From Lingula anatina (taxonomy: Eukaryota; Brachiopoda; Lingulata; Lingulida; Lingulidae): DNA of 64,000 nucleotides. Made by a program: the position numbers and the translations under genes. The DNA is taken from assembly GCF_001039355.2 (NCBI RefSeq), contig NW_019775895.1:64001-128000 (forward strand), given 5' to 3'. The notes under the pieces are model-generated. The model searched no databases and was not told the origin of the DNA. It worked only from the letters and a program-made list of their open reading frames with translations. Below, in pieces: positions 1 to 12,317 of the stretch; position 1 is the stretch's first letter, and each line of letters opens with the position of its first letter.

Positions 1-1509
1 TGCCTAATACTTCTAACTGCATAGACTAAGAAAAATCACAAGAGATTTTATTCAAATATTTTGGCAGATGACTGCATCTTGTCTGAAATTGATCCTTCAG
101 GCTTTAAATTGTGCCCTCACCCAGGTCTGATGGTCTTGTTACATGACCACCAAAAACTTCTTCACATCTTATTCACAGTCAGGTTTTGAAAGATATTAGG
201 ACAACAGATGAGGATTTACCTCTTTCCAATTTGGTCCTAAAAAGTGTGTTTCTTGCGTGATGTCTGAATAGATATTATGAATTATACATTGCACCAGAAG
301 TGCAAACCCTCATCTAGTGCTGCATGAAACATGAAGTGATTTTTCATGTGGTTTATGTAATAATTTCGGTTTCACTATTTTGCTTGCATTGCAATTAATT
401 TTGATAAAGGTAAGAAACAGGAAACACTGAGCAAGTTATTTCTGTGAAAAAAGCACGAGTATTATTCAGCACAACAGTGTGGGCTGGACACTCCTGCATT
501 CATGGTGGACTGCACTGAAAAGCTGTGGCATATGTGTGCTCGCTTTTGACCTTGTATTACTCAGCAAGATCGCAGCCCTTGCAGCTCATCCTATCCTTGC
601 CATCTGCCCTTACTTTATATTTGCTTTAAAAATATTGGAGTAGGAAGCATTGTTCAGTTGAGATCAATATTTCAGATTATCCCCTGCCCTCGGCACATTC
701 TGATGGTAGGTAACTACCAAACCATCATCCAGCCCAAAGCAATTGAAGATGTGATTCAGTCATCATCAGCTTTATGTTACCCCCTCCCTTCCCCATTATC
801 AGTTACAATTTTCTTTTTTTTTTCCAGCACAAAACCAAATTCTTTAAAGCTTTTTTTTTAAATCACAAAACATGTTCACCTTTACCAAAGGGTTGTTTTC
901 GAAAATTTGTTTATTTATTTTCTTAATTATTAAGTCACAAAATTGGCCTTCTTGGTACATATTTAAATTGTAGGGATTCGTATTCACTTCATTTTGAAAG
1001 ATACCTTCCTTTTAATGTGTTGAAGCGAGTTTTAAAAGTTGCTGGATTATGTGGGCAACACCAGGAAAAATGGAAGGGGGGAGGGGTGGGTGTCTGTGTA
1101 CTGTATAGCATTCTTTGTACCCATCCTGGACATAGCTGATCAATGATTGGCATAAGAAGCATCAAGGAAAGCTGTTTTTAATCTGAACTATTTTATATCT
1201 TTACCTGATGGATACCAAAAAGTTCATCTATTCCACAATTGGACGCACCTGTTTTGATGGCTAATGGAGATCATCTCAGGTAGATCGTCAGGCATCACGC
1301 CGCTGGATATCACCACCACCACCTTCATTTCCTATTTGAAACATAAAGTGACACAAAAAATTCAATTTCCTTTATCAGTCCGCACCCCTGATTGCACTTC
1401 CAATCATACTTAATGGCTTTTCCAGGTTTACTGTCCATTTTGTGCCATTAGAAGGTGAGAAAAATAAATGATGGTCATTTGATGTTTTCCATTTAATTTT
1501 GTTTTTTAG
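1..1509. other. EGFR intron, no gene seen
   Basis: This is AT-rich sequence upstream of the first recognisable EGFR exon and is read as the 3' part of an intron, because that exon begins with a branch tract and AG and with an incomplete codon. Short open frames here have no codon structure or similarity that I can recognise. Confidence 0.7.
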
Positions 1510-4500
1510 GCGGATCATGTCATCGTTCCTGTGAGGGCCATTGCTGGGGAGCAGGACCAAATATGTGCCAGAGAAGTAAATATAGATTTTTTTCTCTTTA
1601 AAAAATGTATCATTAATTACTGTTAAGGGCATTTATTCCATTTTTGTATGTTTGATCCTTAGGATTGCACTTTTTAAAATTTGCTTGTCCACTCTCTTTG
1701 ATTTGCCTGTCCCGATAGCAATAAATGATATCAATGAAATTTCAAAGAATTAATATTATATGCATGGATGAGGATTGACAAACACAGCTGTGTTAGAGAA
1801 AGCTTCATGAAATTGCATAGTTAAAAGAGGCTAAAGAGCTGTATGACAGGAAGAGCCATGATCTAGGTATCATCAAATACTCAAGCAAGGCATCACTGCA
1901 GGAAATTGATAAGATAATGAAAAGATTTGATCAATGGATTCTGTCAGTTTTGTGAGATATGTTTGGTGTCTGAGCCTTGCAGCTGAGCACACAGCTAGGG
2001 ACAGGACAGGGCACGGCTCTTGAAATTCATGGCTTTATTTTAATTATGTATTATTTGCAGTTGTTTTGAAGGTGTGAGTATAATTACAGAATATAAGAAC
2101 CTATCAAGCTCTACTCTGTAACCAATATGTGCCTAGTTTAAAAATGCTTCAACCTAACTGGTTATCTCTATGACATAACCCTCCCATCTCTTTTTAATTG
2201 CTCCTCCAATAGCAAGATAAAAGTATATCACTCAGCACTGTAGTATTATGCCAGATGGCTTTATTTGCCATTAGAAAACACTTCAGTACTGTCTTACAAG
2301 TGTGCACTTAAGGCAAGAGCAAGGTTACAGGCTAACTGATTGATACAGTGGATTTGCTGTGTGAAAGATGCTAGATGTCTATGGGCGCATTCCCAATGCA
2401 ACTATTGTTCTATGTAGATCGATCCAAATCTGCAGGGACCCCCAGAATGCAATCAGATTAACCATCAGTTAATTGAGGAGAATACAGAAAAGCTTGTGAT
2501 TATATGAGTATGTTGAAAATAAGAGGAGACCTGTTAATCTGATTGTGCTCAGTGAGAGTCCCTGTGAAGTTGTACAGAAGTTTGTGAGACTGGACTCGAG
2601 TTTATGTGGAGCAGGCCAAAAAGCACATCCCATAGATGGGTAAATTCTGAGAAAGTCGATGTTTTTATCCCTTAACTTGCCCCAACTTGAGTAAAAGCAT
2701 AGATTTTATTTTAAAAGAAACAAGTGAATAGTGCCAGTTAAATAACTTATGGTGCAGCAGTTTCTTACATAATTAAAAAAAAGAAACAATAGCTTCTAAT
2801 TTTTTTATGTTCCTTTTCTGAATATGTTGAAGTCTTCTTTTTAGTGTAATTTCCCCTGCCCTGTGTGAGGACAAGTTCGGACATAAAAGCATGGTGATAG
2901 CTGCCTTGGGCAGAGCACAGCAATAGACACAGGCAGATGGATGTAACATTTAGCTATAATTGTAATGACAGGATGCAGAAAACTAGAAAACATTATTTCA
3001 TTAGCAGCGGAAGTGAAATGAAATATATTGTTCCTTTCATCTTCTGGAGCTAATGCCCTCGAAAACACAATACTCTAATTAAGCTGCCAGAATGATGAAA
3101 CTGAGAAGCAAGCGTCAGGTGAAGTTATGAACACAAAAACAATTAGTTGGGATATGAAATTGTAAAATGTTGACTCCCTGACTCTGGATGTCACATTATC
3201 CACGTAGTTATGCAAATTTAATTATGGTGGAAGGTAACTGTCAGCAGGGAGGCTCTCAGTTAGTGCAAAGAGTCATGAATTAAGACCTGACATATCATGG
3301 TCGGGCTTCTTATGCATTTGCACGTACAGATGCATGCACGCACTCATGCATGCACGTAGGTATGTAAGCATGCACACACACACATACGCACACTATTTTT
3401 ACAAACACTATTTTAAAAACTAGTTTTGCAGTGGCAAGATTCTTTTTGCATATAAAAGTAGTTATTACACATGACAGCTTCTTAAAGTGGCATCTCACAT
3501 TAATTATTTTACTTTAATCCTACTAAGATCTAGTTTTACTTATAAAATTTTTTTTCCACCAGTTCCAACCCCATTTCTCTTCCAACTTTATTCTACAAAT
3601 TAAGTGAAATTTTTTAAAATTGATGGCTGTTTCTGCGTAGACGTGAAGTTCCTGTTTGTTAGTTTAATCTCCAGACTGAAAACAAACCCTCACTGTAATA
3701 GTTGAACCATTTTGACTCCAACGTAAGATAAAACATATACATAAAAAGTGGTTTACATGTCAGACTGGGTGAATCTAAATAACTTCCCCAGTGCTGTCTC
3801 GGGGGGCTACATGTATGTGTATAATGTCCTAGTAAGAAGTTGCGGTTGGGGAATATGTAAGTATAGCATGTTGTAGAGTATTAGGCAGACCCTGGTATGC
3901 AGATTATATATATATGCTGTGAGAGCAACTTTGCTTTGGTGACCTTCATTAATTATGATGGCCTAGGGATGACGCTGGGCCTTCTGTCACCTCACTAAAA
4001 GAGTAGGCAGGTTTGATAACTGGCATCATCCTGAATTCATAGACCAGGGTGGCATTATGCTGTCTGATAAGCATTTTTTACATCAGTTATCACCCATAGG
4101 ATGTCTTTGGGAAGAGACATATTTGGGTTCTTTAGATCTCATTAGTGTATTTTGAAAATATTATAGTTCTCAATATTTCCTGCAAAGTAATACTTTTGAT
4201 ATAAAAAAATCCTACCACTGGTGGTTTTAATAATGGCATAAAAAAACCATATGGTGTTGTATGGTGGTATGACACTGGAAAACCAAGGGTAAACCATGAC
4301 AGTGGAGAGAAACTTCCTTCTTTTTATTTTTTTCCTTTATTTATTTATTTATTTATTTTTTTTTTGTTTCCTTGTTTGTTTGTTTGTTTGATTTTATTGT
4401 TTGTTCAGTATAGCCTGATCAGAAAGGGCCCATGATCAGTGATGGTTTGAAGTCAGTTTTTACAGAAGTGCCGACAAACTGGTATACAGTTGGGTCTTAT

Positions 4501-7199
4501 AAATGAATTAGCTGTTTGCTAACTTGAACCTTTAACCTGCTCACAAATCCAAGGCGCGCGATCCCAAGCAGCAATATCGTTTATGAGGCCTAACAGTGCA
4601 TTCTGGTATGTCTCCTCAGTGGCCATCCTGCTCCAGTTATCTAATTAAGGTGGCACACCAGGCATTTTAGAAAAGAATGTTTATTTGTTGGCACATTTCC
4701 TATTGTAATAAGGTAGGGAGGTGTCTCTCTCTGTGTTCTAACTGTTATCCAGGTAACTGTACTACATCAAAGTCCCAGGGAGATCTTTGATGATATAACA
4801 CTGAGAAGACAAAATGGAGACCAGGGGACAGCATGAATAATGGAGCAGTATTAAGTTCAGACTAGTGTGACCATGAATATTTATTACATTTAAGCACTGA
4901 ATTTCCTCTTGTGGTTATAGTGGCTGGATGTCCATCTGTGAGTGGGAACAGGGCAATAAAAAGAATCTTAGTACATAATGCTATCAAGGCATTTATGGAA
5001 ATTAATTTTCATGGCAACAGCATGTCCTGTTGTAATTAGGAAGGGAGGTGGTCATATAGGTACATAATACCTGCTGCTAGGGCATTTATTTTAATCACAG
5101 AGTATTTTCCTGGGCTAGGTACCAAGGGAAATTGAATATTACTCTCCAGCTATTTCCGAGGGTAATATGTTTTGGAGGGGTCTTTGTTAGAACTTTGTGT
5201 ATTACCACTAAGTTGGTTATTATGCAACAACTATATAGTAACTTTGAAAAATCCTTTCTGATAATTTTCTGTTGTTGGTATACAGTATACAAATCATATG
5301 TGTGCTGATTCATATACGACATGTGAAGAAATGTGTATTTTTACCTTTTATGTATGATTAAGTACCTTGTGTGTGAAATTTGCCTAAGTTTACACATGAA
5401 TATAAACTTTTGCCTTCATACATATATGATAGGCTTTCAGATAAAATATAAATTAGAGTGTCAGTATACTTCATGTATTGTCAATCTGTATAGCAAGCAT
5501 CAAGCACACTTTCTAAAAAGTTCACTTATTATTATTTTTTTCCAATTTCACATTTTTATATTGCAGTCATCAAGTGTGCCCCCCAGTGTGATGGCAGTTG
5601 CTATGGCAGCGGCCCAGTGGAATGTTGTCACTACCAGTGTGCCGGAGGGTGTACAGGACCAACCAACAAAAACTGTACTGTGAGTGCTGGTAGAGGTCCC
5701 TTTCACATCCAGTGGTACATGTAACTGGACCGGTCCACTTTTATTTTGAGAGGTCCTTGATTATAATTACCCTACAGCTGGTTTTTGTTCCCTTTTACAA
5801 GTTCTACACAAGTTCCATTCCTGCTGTTTAGTTGAATTAATTAATCAGTTGTGCCAAGCATAGGAGAAAGGTGGTGGTACTCTGTTTAGGTGGCTCTTTG
5901 GGTGCTTTCCCAGAGATTTAGATCGATCTAAAGATTAAGTTTTAGATTGAACTAACTCCCAGGGGGTTCACACTAAATTGCAGTCAGCCGAGCGGGCACC
6001 ATAGTTAATTACTCCCTTACAGCTTTTAGTAGGTGGGACAGACGTTTAAGCCGGCCAAGCTGACAGTAATCTAGTGAGACTCCCCACAGGGATAGATGGA
6101 TCTAAAAATCTATGGAAATGGGGTGTTAGTCTGGCTGTAAGTTGTCAATCTCTCAAAGTTGACCAGTCTTGTTGAGTAGTACCAATCTGTGTGAAAAGGA
6201 CCTAAGCTTATTGTGTATGCTATATTGTTTTACTTCTGCCCTCCTCCATGTTTTGTTTCTTCTCTGATAAAGTGGCATTGGAGGAATTAATCACTTTAAG
6301 AGATGGTTCTAGTTTAACACTTAAGCAGCATTCAAAACAGTTTAGTTTATCACTTCTAGCTTTTTTTTTATTCTGTGGGTATTGCTGCAGATAAGCATTT
6401 TAATGTCATGACAAAGAAGGCCCCTCGTGTGTTTAACATGTTTTGTTGGTCAGACAGAAAACGTTCATGTTGACACACAATTTTATGTATACCTTTCAGC
6501 AAATTTTACTGTATAATATTTAATTGGTAAAAAAAAATTTTTATTCACTTCATAAAGTGAAAGTAAAATGATCTCTTGTCTAGATTTATAATGACATATT
6601 TTTTGCAAACAGCTACATTTCTGACTTTCATGTTCTTTGTTAACATACTACTTACTGACTTACCAGGCCTGCCGACATTTTCTTGATGACGGAGCATGTG
6701 TTCCTTACTGCCCTCAACGTCAAATATATGATGAAAAGACATTTACATTTGTGGACAACCCAAAATTTAAGTACACATATGGATCCTTATGTGTAAAGGA
6801 GTGCCCAGGTACGTGTATAATAAAGGCCTCTGTGTGTGTGTGTGCGTGTGGCTGCTTACATGCAATCATTTGTCTGAGTGTGTGTGTGCATATTTTGTTT
6901 ACTGATTTTGGCAGTGAAAATCAGATCAGTCTGAAAAGCCCCATAAACATAAATTGATAAATCCATTAGGTAATATTATTAAAACCCAAATTAGTTGAAT
7001 TACATGCTTGTGTTTGAATGTCTGCTAAGCCAAATGCTATAATATCATTTTGTGTACAGATTTGTTCATTATTTTGATGCCCACTGTCATGTTTTAGATC
7101 ATCTTCTTATGGACCAGTCAGGTTGTGTAAAGAAATGTCCAGAAGGAAAAGTAGCCAACAACCGTAAATGTGAACCTTGTAAAGGACCGTGCCCCAAGA
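1510..7199 (+). CDS. EGFR: EGFR ectodomain domain II exons
   Basis: Four exons (1510-1575, 5567-5679, 6667-6808, 7098-7199) encode the furin-like cysteine-rich domain II that forms the dimerisation arm in EGFR. Cys spacing matches the family: [19 protein letters not shown] in the first exon, then [27 protein letters not shown], and [17 protein letters not shown] conserved tyrosine-bearing loop ([10 protein letters not shown]) ends the third exon, and CVKKCPEGK with [10 protein letters not shown] the fourth. The 4-kb intron 1576-5566 and the introns at 5680-6666 and 6809-7097 hold mobile-element copies but no other exon that I can see. Confidence 0.95.
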
Positions 7200-7284
7200 G
7201 TAAGAGCTTTTCTGGTCATGATTTGAAAAACACTTTGGATGTTACTCTGCCAGACTGCTATTGTCTAGATGAGCACATTTTACC

Positions 7285-7323
<39 letters not shown>

Positions 7324-10300
7324 GCTGGTTAAATGTGTTTTGTTGGTCTATCAAAAACTCTATAACTCCATTAAGTATGAAGTTAATTAATTTACTCTGA
7401 GTACACATCAGCAACATTTCAATTGAACTTCACAAATTAATGTTTTAGTTAAATTTCATAGTCAAATGGTTTTATGTTCATTCCACTATTTAGGTTGTAA
7501 TGGAACAGGGGATACATACATCACTTCTCAAAATATAAACAGTTTCAATGGATGCACCATTATAGAAGGAAATCTGAAAATATTAAGTCCGACTATTGAT
7601 GGGTAAGTGTGAAGGTGATATTATCTCTCTCTCTCATACCAGTATGGGATTGTTGGCCTTTTGTCTGTTCTTACATCTTTTCTCTCAGTGTAATTTTTAA
7701 CTAACATCTTTCCCATTCATCAGACCTCGCACAGAGGTTGATATGTCCATTACATCATCTCAATTGGAAAAGATAGTAGCTTTGCAGGATATATTGAAAA
7801 AGAAAAATAACTTTAGGACATTTTCAAATGTGGATGGTATATACCCTTGAAGATTTCTTTGCTATGGCTCCGATATTGTCTTCCAGGGACATGTTCAACA
7901 ATATACCACCTATGTCGCCCTCGCAGTTGGAGGCATTAAGTCAAGTTCGAGAAGTGACACACTATGTCCTGATTCAGTCTAATAGTCCAAACCTCACCAG
8001 TCTAGCCTTTCTCAGAAATTTGGAGATAATCCATGGCAGGGAGTTACATACGTATGTATAACATGCATGCCGCCACTTATAAGTTTGAATAAAATGGATG
8101 TTTCAAATTTTGTTCAAGAGACTTACACGTTCAGGAAACACAAAATTGTTTAAGTTGCAAACAGTTTTCTGCCAAATTTGCCATTGAAACCACCATTTTG
8201 TTTGCATTTTTTCTTAATTTTATATGCAGATACGCAATAGTCTGTATATACCCTTTTTGTCCATCTGTATTTATTGTTACTGTAAGTTGACAAAGAGGTA
8301 TGACTGCAACAAGCTGGTCTGTCTTCTTTTCATACAAAGCTGAATTTCCAGGCAGATGGTCAATTTAGAAATATCAGAAAGCAATACGATATTATTTCTC
8401 TTAAGTATATTCTCTTTTTGTATCTGCATATTTCCAGCTTTGCTGATCAGGCCATTTATAGTGCACATGTTTTGTTTGGCATTAGACAGTTCTGTTTTAG
8501 ATACTATGTAACTGCATAGTAGACAATTAGAATGGTTATTTCGATTTCAGTTAAGTTTGATTTTGAAGTAAAATGTTACTAATGTAACTGTTATAATGGT
8601 AATGCAGCAATTTTATTTGACCTGACCTCTGACCCCTGACCTATGACCCTGCACTCCCCCTCCCTGTCACCCGGAGGTTTTGGCATGGACTGGGTTTATT
8701 TGTTTTGTCTTTCAGGATTTATTTGGTCTTATTGAAGCTTGAATTTTTTATATCAAATTGATATGCTTGTCTGTCTGTCTGTCAGTTGTAAGTGGGATGA
8801 GTGGGTAGAAACATTGTGGAAAGGAATTACACATTATTGTTTATTTAACAAACCTTTTTAGTGCAATTAGTTTTTGCCTTGATGATAAGATATTATGGGA
8901 GAGGGTACACAAGGTGTTTATGTTTCTTTTATTTTAGATAAATATCCCAATTACAGTATAAGGTTAAAACAAAGGGCTGTTTTAGTTCAATCACCAATAA
9001 CATAGGAAATTAAGGAACCATGGTTTTTTGTTTCCCTGATTTGGTGTCAAGTCTAACTGCATAATGATGATTCATTTAAAAGTAAATGTTTTTTTAATGT
9101 ACATGGTGTGATAAAATAAAATGAAAATATATCTAATCATATCTTTAAAGACAATCATTTTTATTATTAATGAAAGAACAATAGCAAATACTTAAACAAA
9201 TAAATAAAATATACATTCAGTTCATGTATGTTTAATTTATGTCATTGAAGATAATGATGGTGATGGCATAGAGTACTCCTCCCATGGACTTGAGCTGATC
9301 AATGATGTTTTATCTGATCAGTGTAGTTATCGGCGTACAGAGTGCACAATGCCTGTATTCGGCAGAGATAAAGGAAGGTCCTTTTCACGTCAGCGGTACA
9401 GTTTTCTGTACCACATCAGTTTAACTGGCCCAAACTCCCACTGTACCATCAAATATAATAGGGTTAATTGGCTACGCCGCAAGCTGGCTTTAAAGTTGTC
9501 AATCCCTCAACATAGGAAGTTACAGATAACTGTATCACTTGATGTGTTAAGGACCAATATTTCTATTGGGTGAAACATGAGTAACCAGGAGAAGTTCATG
9601 TGAGGAGAATTCTCTCTGGTCTTCATTATTTATATTGACATTGTAAATCCAGCAATATTAATGCAATTTGCTAAATCCTGCTGGATCACTGATAATCTTC
9701 ATAAACTTACTTATAGACGTGCATTCATCTGTAAATGTTTCAGTTTTGTGGTTTGAATTTTGATGCATTTGAATAAACTAATTTTTGTTATGAATAGAGT
9801 AAACCTAACAGGTTTGTTTTAAATTTGGATTTATGTTATTTGCTTGATGGCATTTGTTCTTAATTGTTTGCATTTTTTTGGTTTTTTATTTTTCCCTTCA
9901 CACAACAGGGGGGGTAAAGCAACATTAGGAGTCCCACAGAGGTAATTTCAACTTCTGTTTTGTATAATGTCTGCACGAATCCGTTTCTATGTGTTACTCT
10001 ATAATGCTTCACCCTGGCAGTGTAATGTGCCCTAGCAGGTAGACAATCAATACATACACCATCATCTACAGGTTAAATAAACATCATAGATGAACTACTT
10101 GGGGAAATCTGTCCTCTGAAATGTGATCACCAATTGTTGTAATGAGATCTTATTAACATGAAGAAGAGCAAAGGCATGTTCCTCATGCCTGAGTGCAGGA
10201 TCTAAGCTTCACTGACAACCTTTCATTCAGTAGATGATATATCTAACCTTAAAAGAGCACATTAAACCCTTCTGATGTTAAAAGCAGCTCCTTACAGGTC

Positions 10301-12286
10301 CCCGTAGGCTTCTTGGTGACATTTTAAAGATGGCTATAAGCTTGGTAGCTGCCAAAGGGATGGCTTCACTAATACAACTGTAGTAGACTCTGCTCTAGAC
10401 TAATGTTAGAGCTATCCTTATCAACAGTGTAATCTGAGTGAAAGTTTTAACCCTTTGTCAAGATCAAAAGTACAAAAACATATTTGTAAGTTGGTCAGGG
10501 TTGCATTATAGAAAATTATTTTTGATTCATGCTGTCACACTTAGAAATGCTACTCACTAATAAGGAACATTCAAAGGCTTTTTTGAACAAAAAGTATAAA
10601 ATTTATATAAGAAAAAAGTATATGCATATATGCATTTAAAAAATAATTTAAAAAACAGTATTGGGAAAACATAGTTATGGTTCTCTTATTTTATATGCAG
10701 AGATACCAAGTAAAAGGACTCAGAATCTAGGGATTATGATTTGGTAGATAGTCTTCCATTTAACAATATGGGTTGATTACGAATTGAATTTTCTGAATTC
10801 TGGATAGTAAATCAACTAAAAATTGTTTTACAATATTGTCACAGTTATGTGCATGTATTACTGAGAAATTGAAATCTTGGAGCAAACACCTGTTGTCTAC
10901 CATCAGTTCATTAGATTAAGAATATAGTTGTGAAAACTGGTGATTCCCTGATTAGGTCTGAATCCCCTATGACAATGCAACAGACAGTTTTCAGACCTAG
11001 CCAGTCTCTCAGACCTAGCCAGTCTTTCAGACCTAACCAGTCATTGAGACCTAGCCAGTCTCTCAGATCTAACCAGTATCTGATACACCAGCAACAGGTC
11101 TGGATGCCTTTGTTGGCATGGGCCTAATATGAAATATAAGCACAACAAAAACACAGGATGATGTAAAGATAAGTTGAAATGTCTCTGTTGGGGAGGTGCA
11201 GGATATTTGCTTGTTCCATCTGAAGTTAAGAATTTTACATTTGGCCTCTTCTTCTGATATGTTGGTTTGCGAAGATGGATTCTTTTTTAAACTTTGTCTT
11301 TCTCTAGTAAATTAAACTCTCCTTTGTGATGTGAACTTCTTGACTGCAATTATTTTGTAAAATGGAATTTAGAACTTCAGATATGTCTTGTACGTGAGTA
11401 TGTATGTGTGTGTCATGTATGTGTGTACCATGTTACAAGATTCTCACCAATATGTGCCTTTTTAATACAAGTTTGAATTACAGGGACAGTATACAGGAGT
11501 GTCATGTCTAAAATTACCCTTTTTCTGTTTAACAAATGTTCAAAGGCATTTTTTTTTTCATTGCCAAATTATTGCATCTCCATGTTAAAAAATCACATTT
11601 TTACATGCTGCTGAAATGCAAGACATGTTTGTAACTGCTTATTAGGGCAGCAGCACTTAGATTTACACTTTGTCAATATAAAATTTTGCCATAGTCGTAT
11701 TTAGGAACACTTTAAAGTAAGTTTTTAGAATGAACATTTATAGTGAAAGCTGTGCCATCAATCTAATTCTTGTGGGACATGGTGGCACAATACTGATTTC
11801 TTGGTTTGAATGTATGGCATACGCAGTGACTCTCACAAGTGTAGTCAAAAAATCCCCATGTTATGGTTCACTGCTGGAACCAAATACCTATTCTTTAATT
11901 TGCATAGACCAAAAAACAGAGTCTAATATGTGACAAATTTTGTAAAGCTAGCAACAAGAAATGTGACCCTAAAATGAACTGTTTTTAGTTGGGAACTCAG
12001 CTGAGTGATGATGAGTGAGAATTAAATTGTTCCAGTTTTGTCCTTCAGAGAACCTGTATACTGTCCTTTTGTCTGCATGAAGCCTGCTACAAAACAATTT
12101 ATGATAACTGTTGTTGCTTGAACAACTAATGTGGTTGTGAATTCTAATAACTAATCTTTTCTTTTACTATATTTTTACAGGATAAAAGTGGGTTATTGAG
12201 GAAGATATAGCACTTAAATACTTGTGTGTCTTAAAACAGACTTGCTTAAGACTGTTTGTAAAACGAAAATCATAATCTTTATAATG

Positions 12287-12317
<31 letters not shown>

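Noticed and set aside
5333-5683. 116-codon frame covering an EGFR exon in another frame
   Set aside because: The Cys pattern of EGFR domain II is in a different frame with proper splice sites.
9349-9573. 74-codon frame in an EGFR intron
   Set aside because: It spans a MITE and reads through both inverted repeats; no coding character.
10992-11081. Regular repeats that might suggest a CRISPR array
   Set aside because: Units are contiguous with no spacers, and the genome is animal.
10930-11127. Open frame with RPSQSL repeats
   Set aside because: It is the translation of an 18-bp minisatellite without splice signals or neighbours that fit it.
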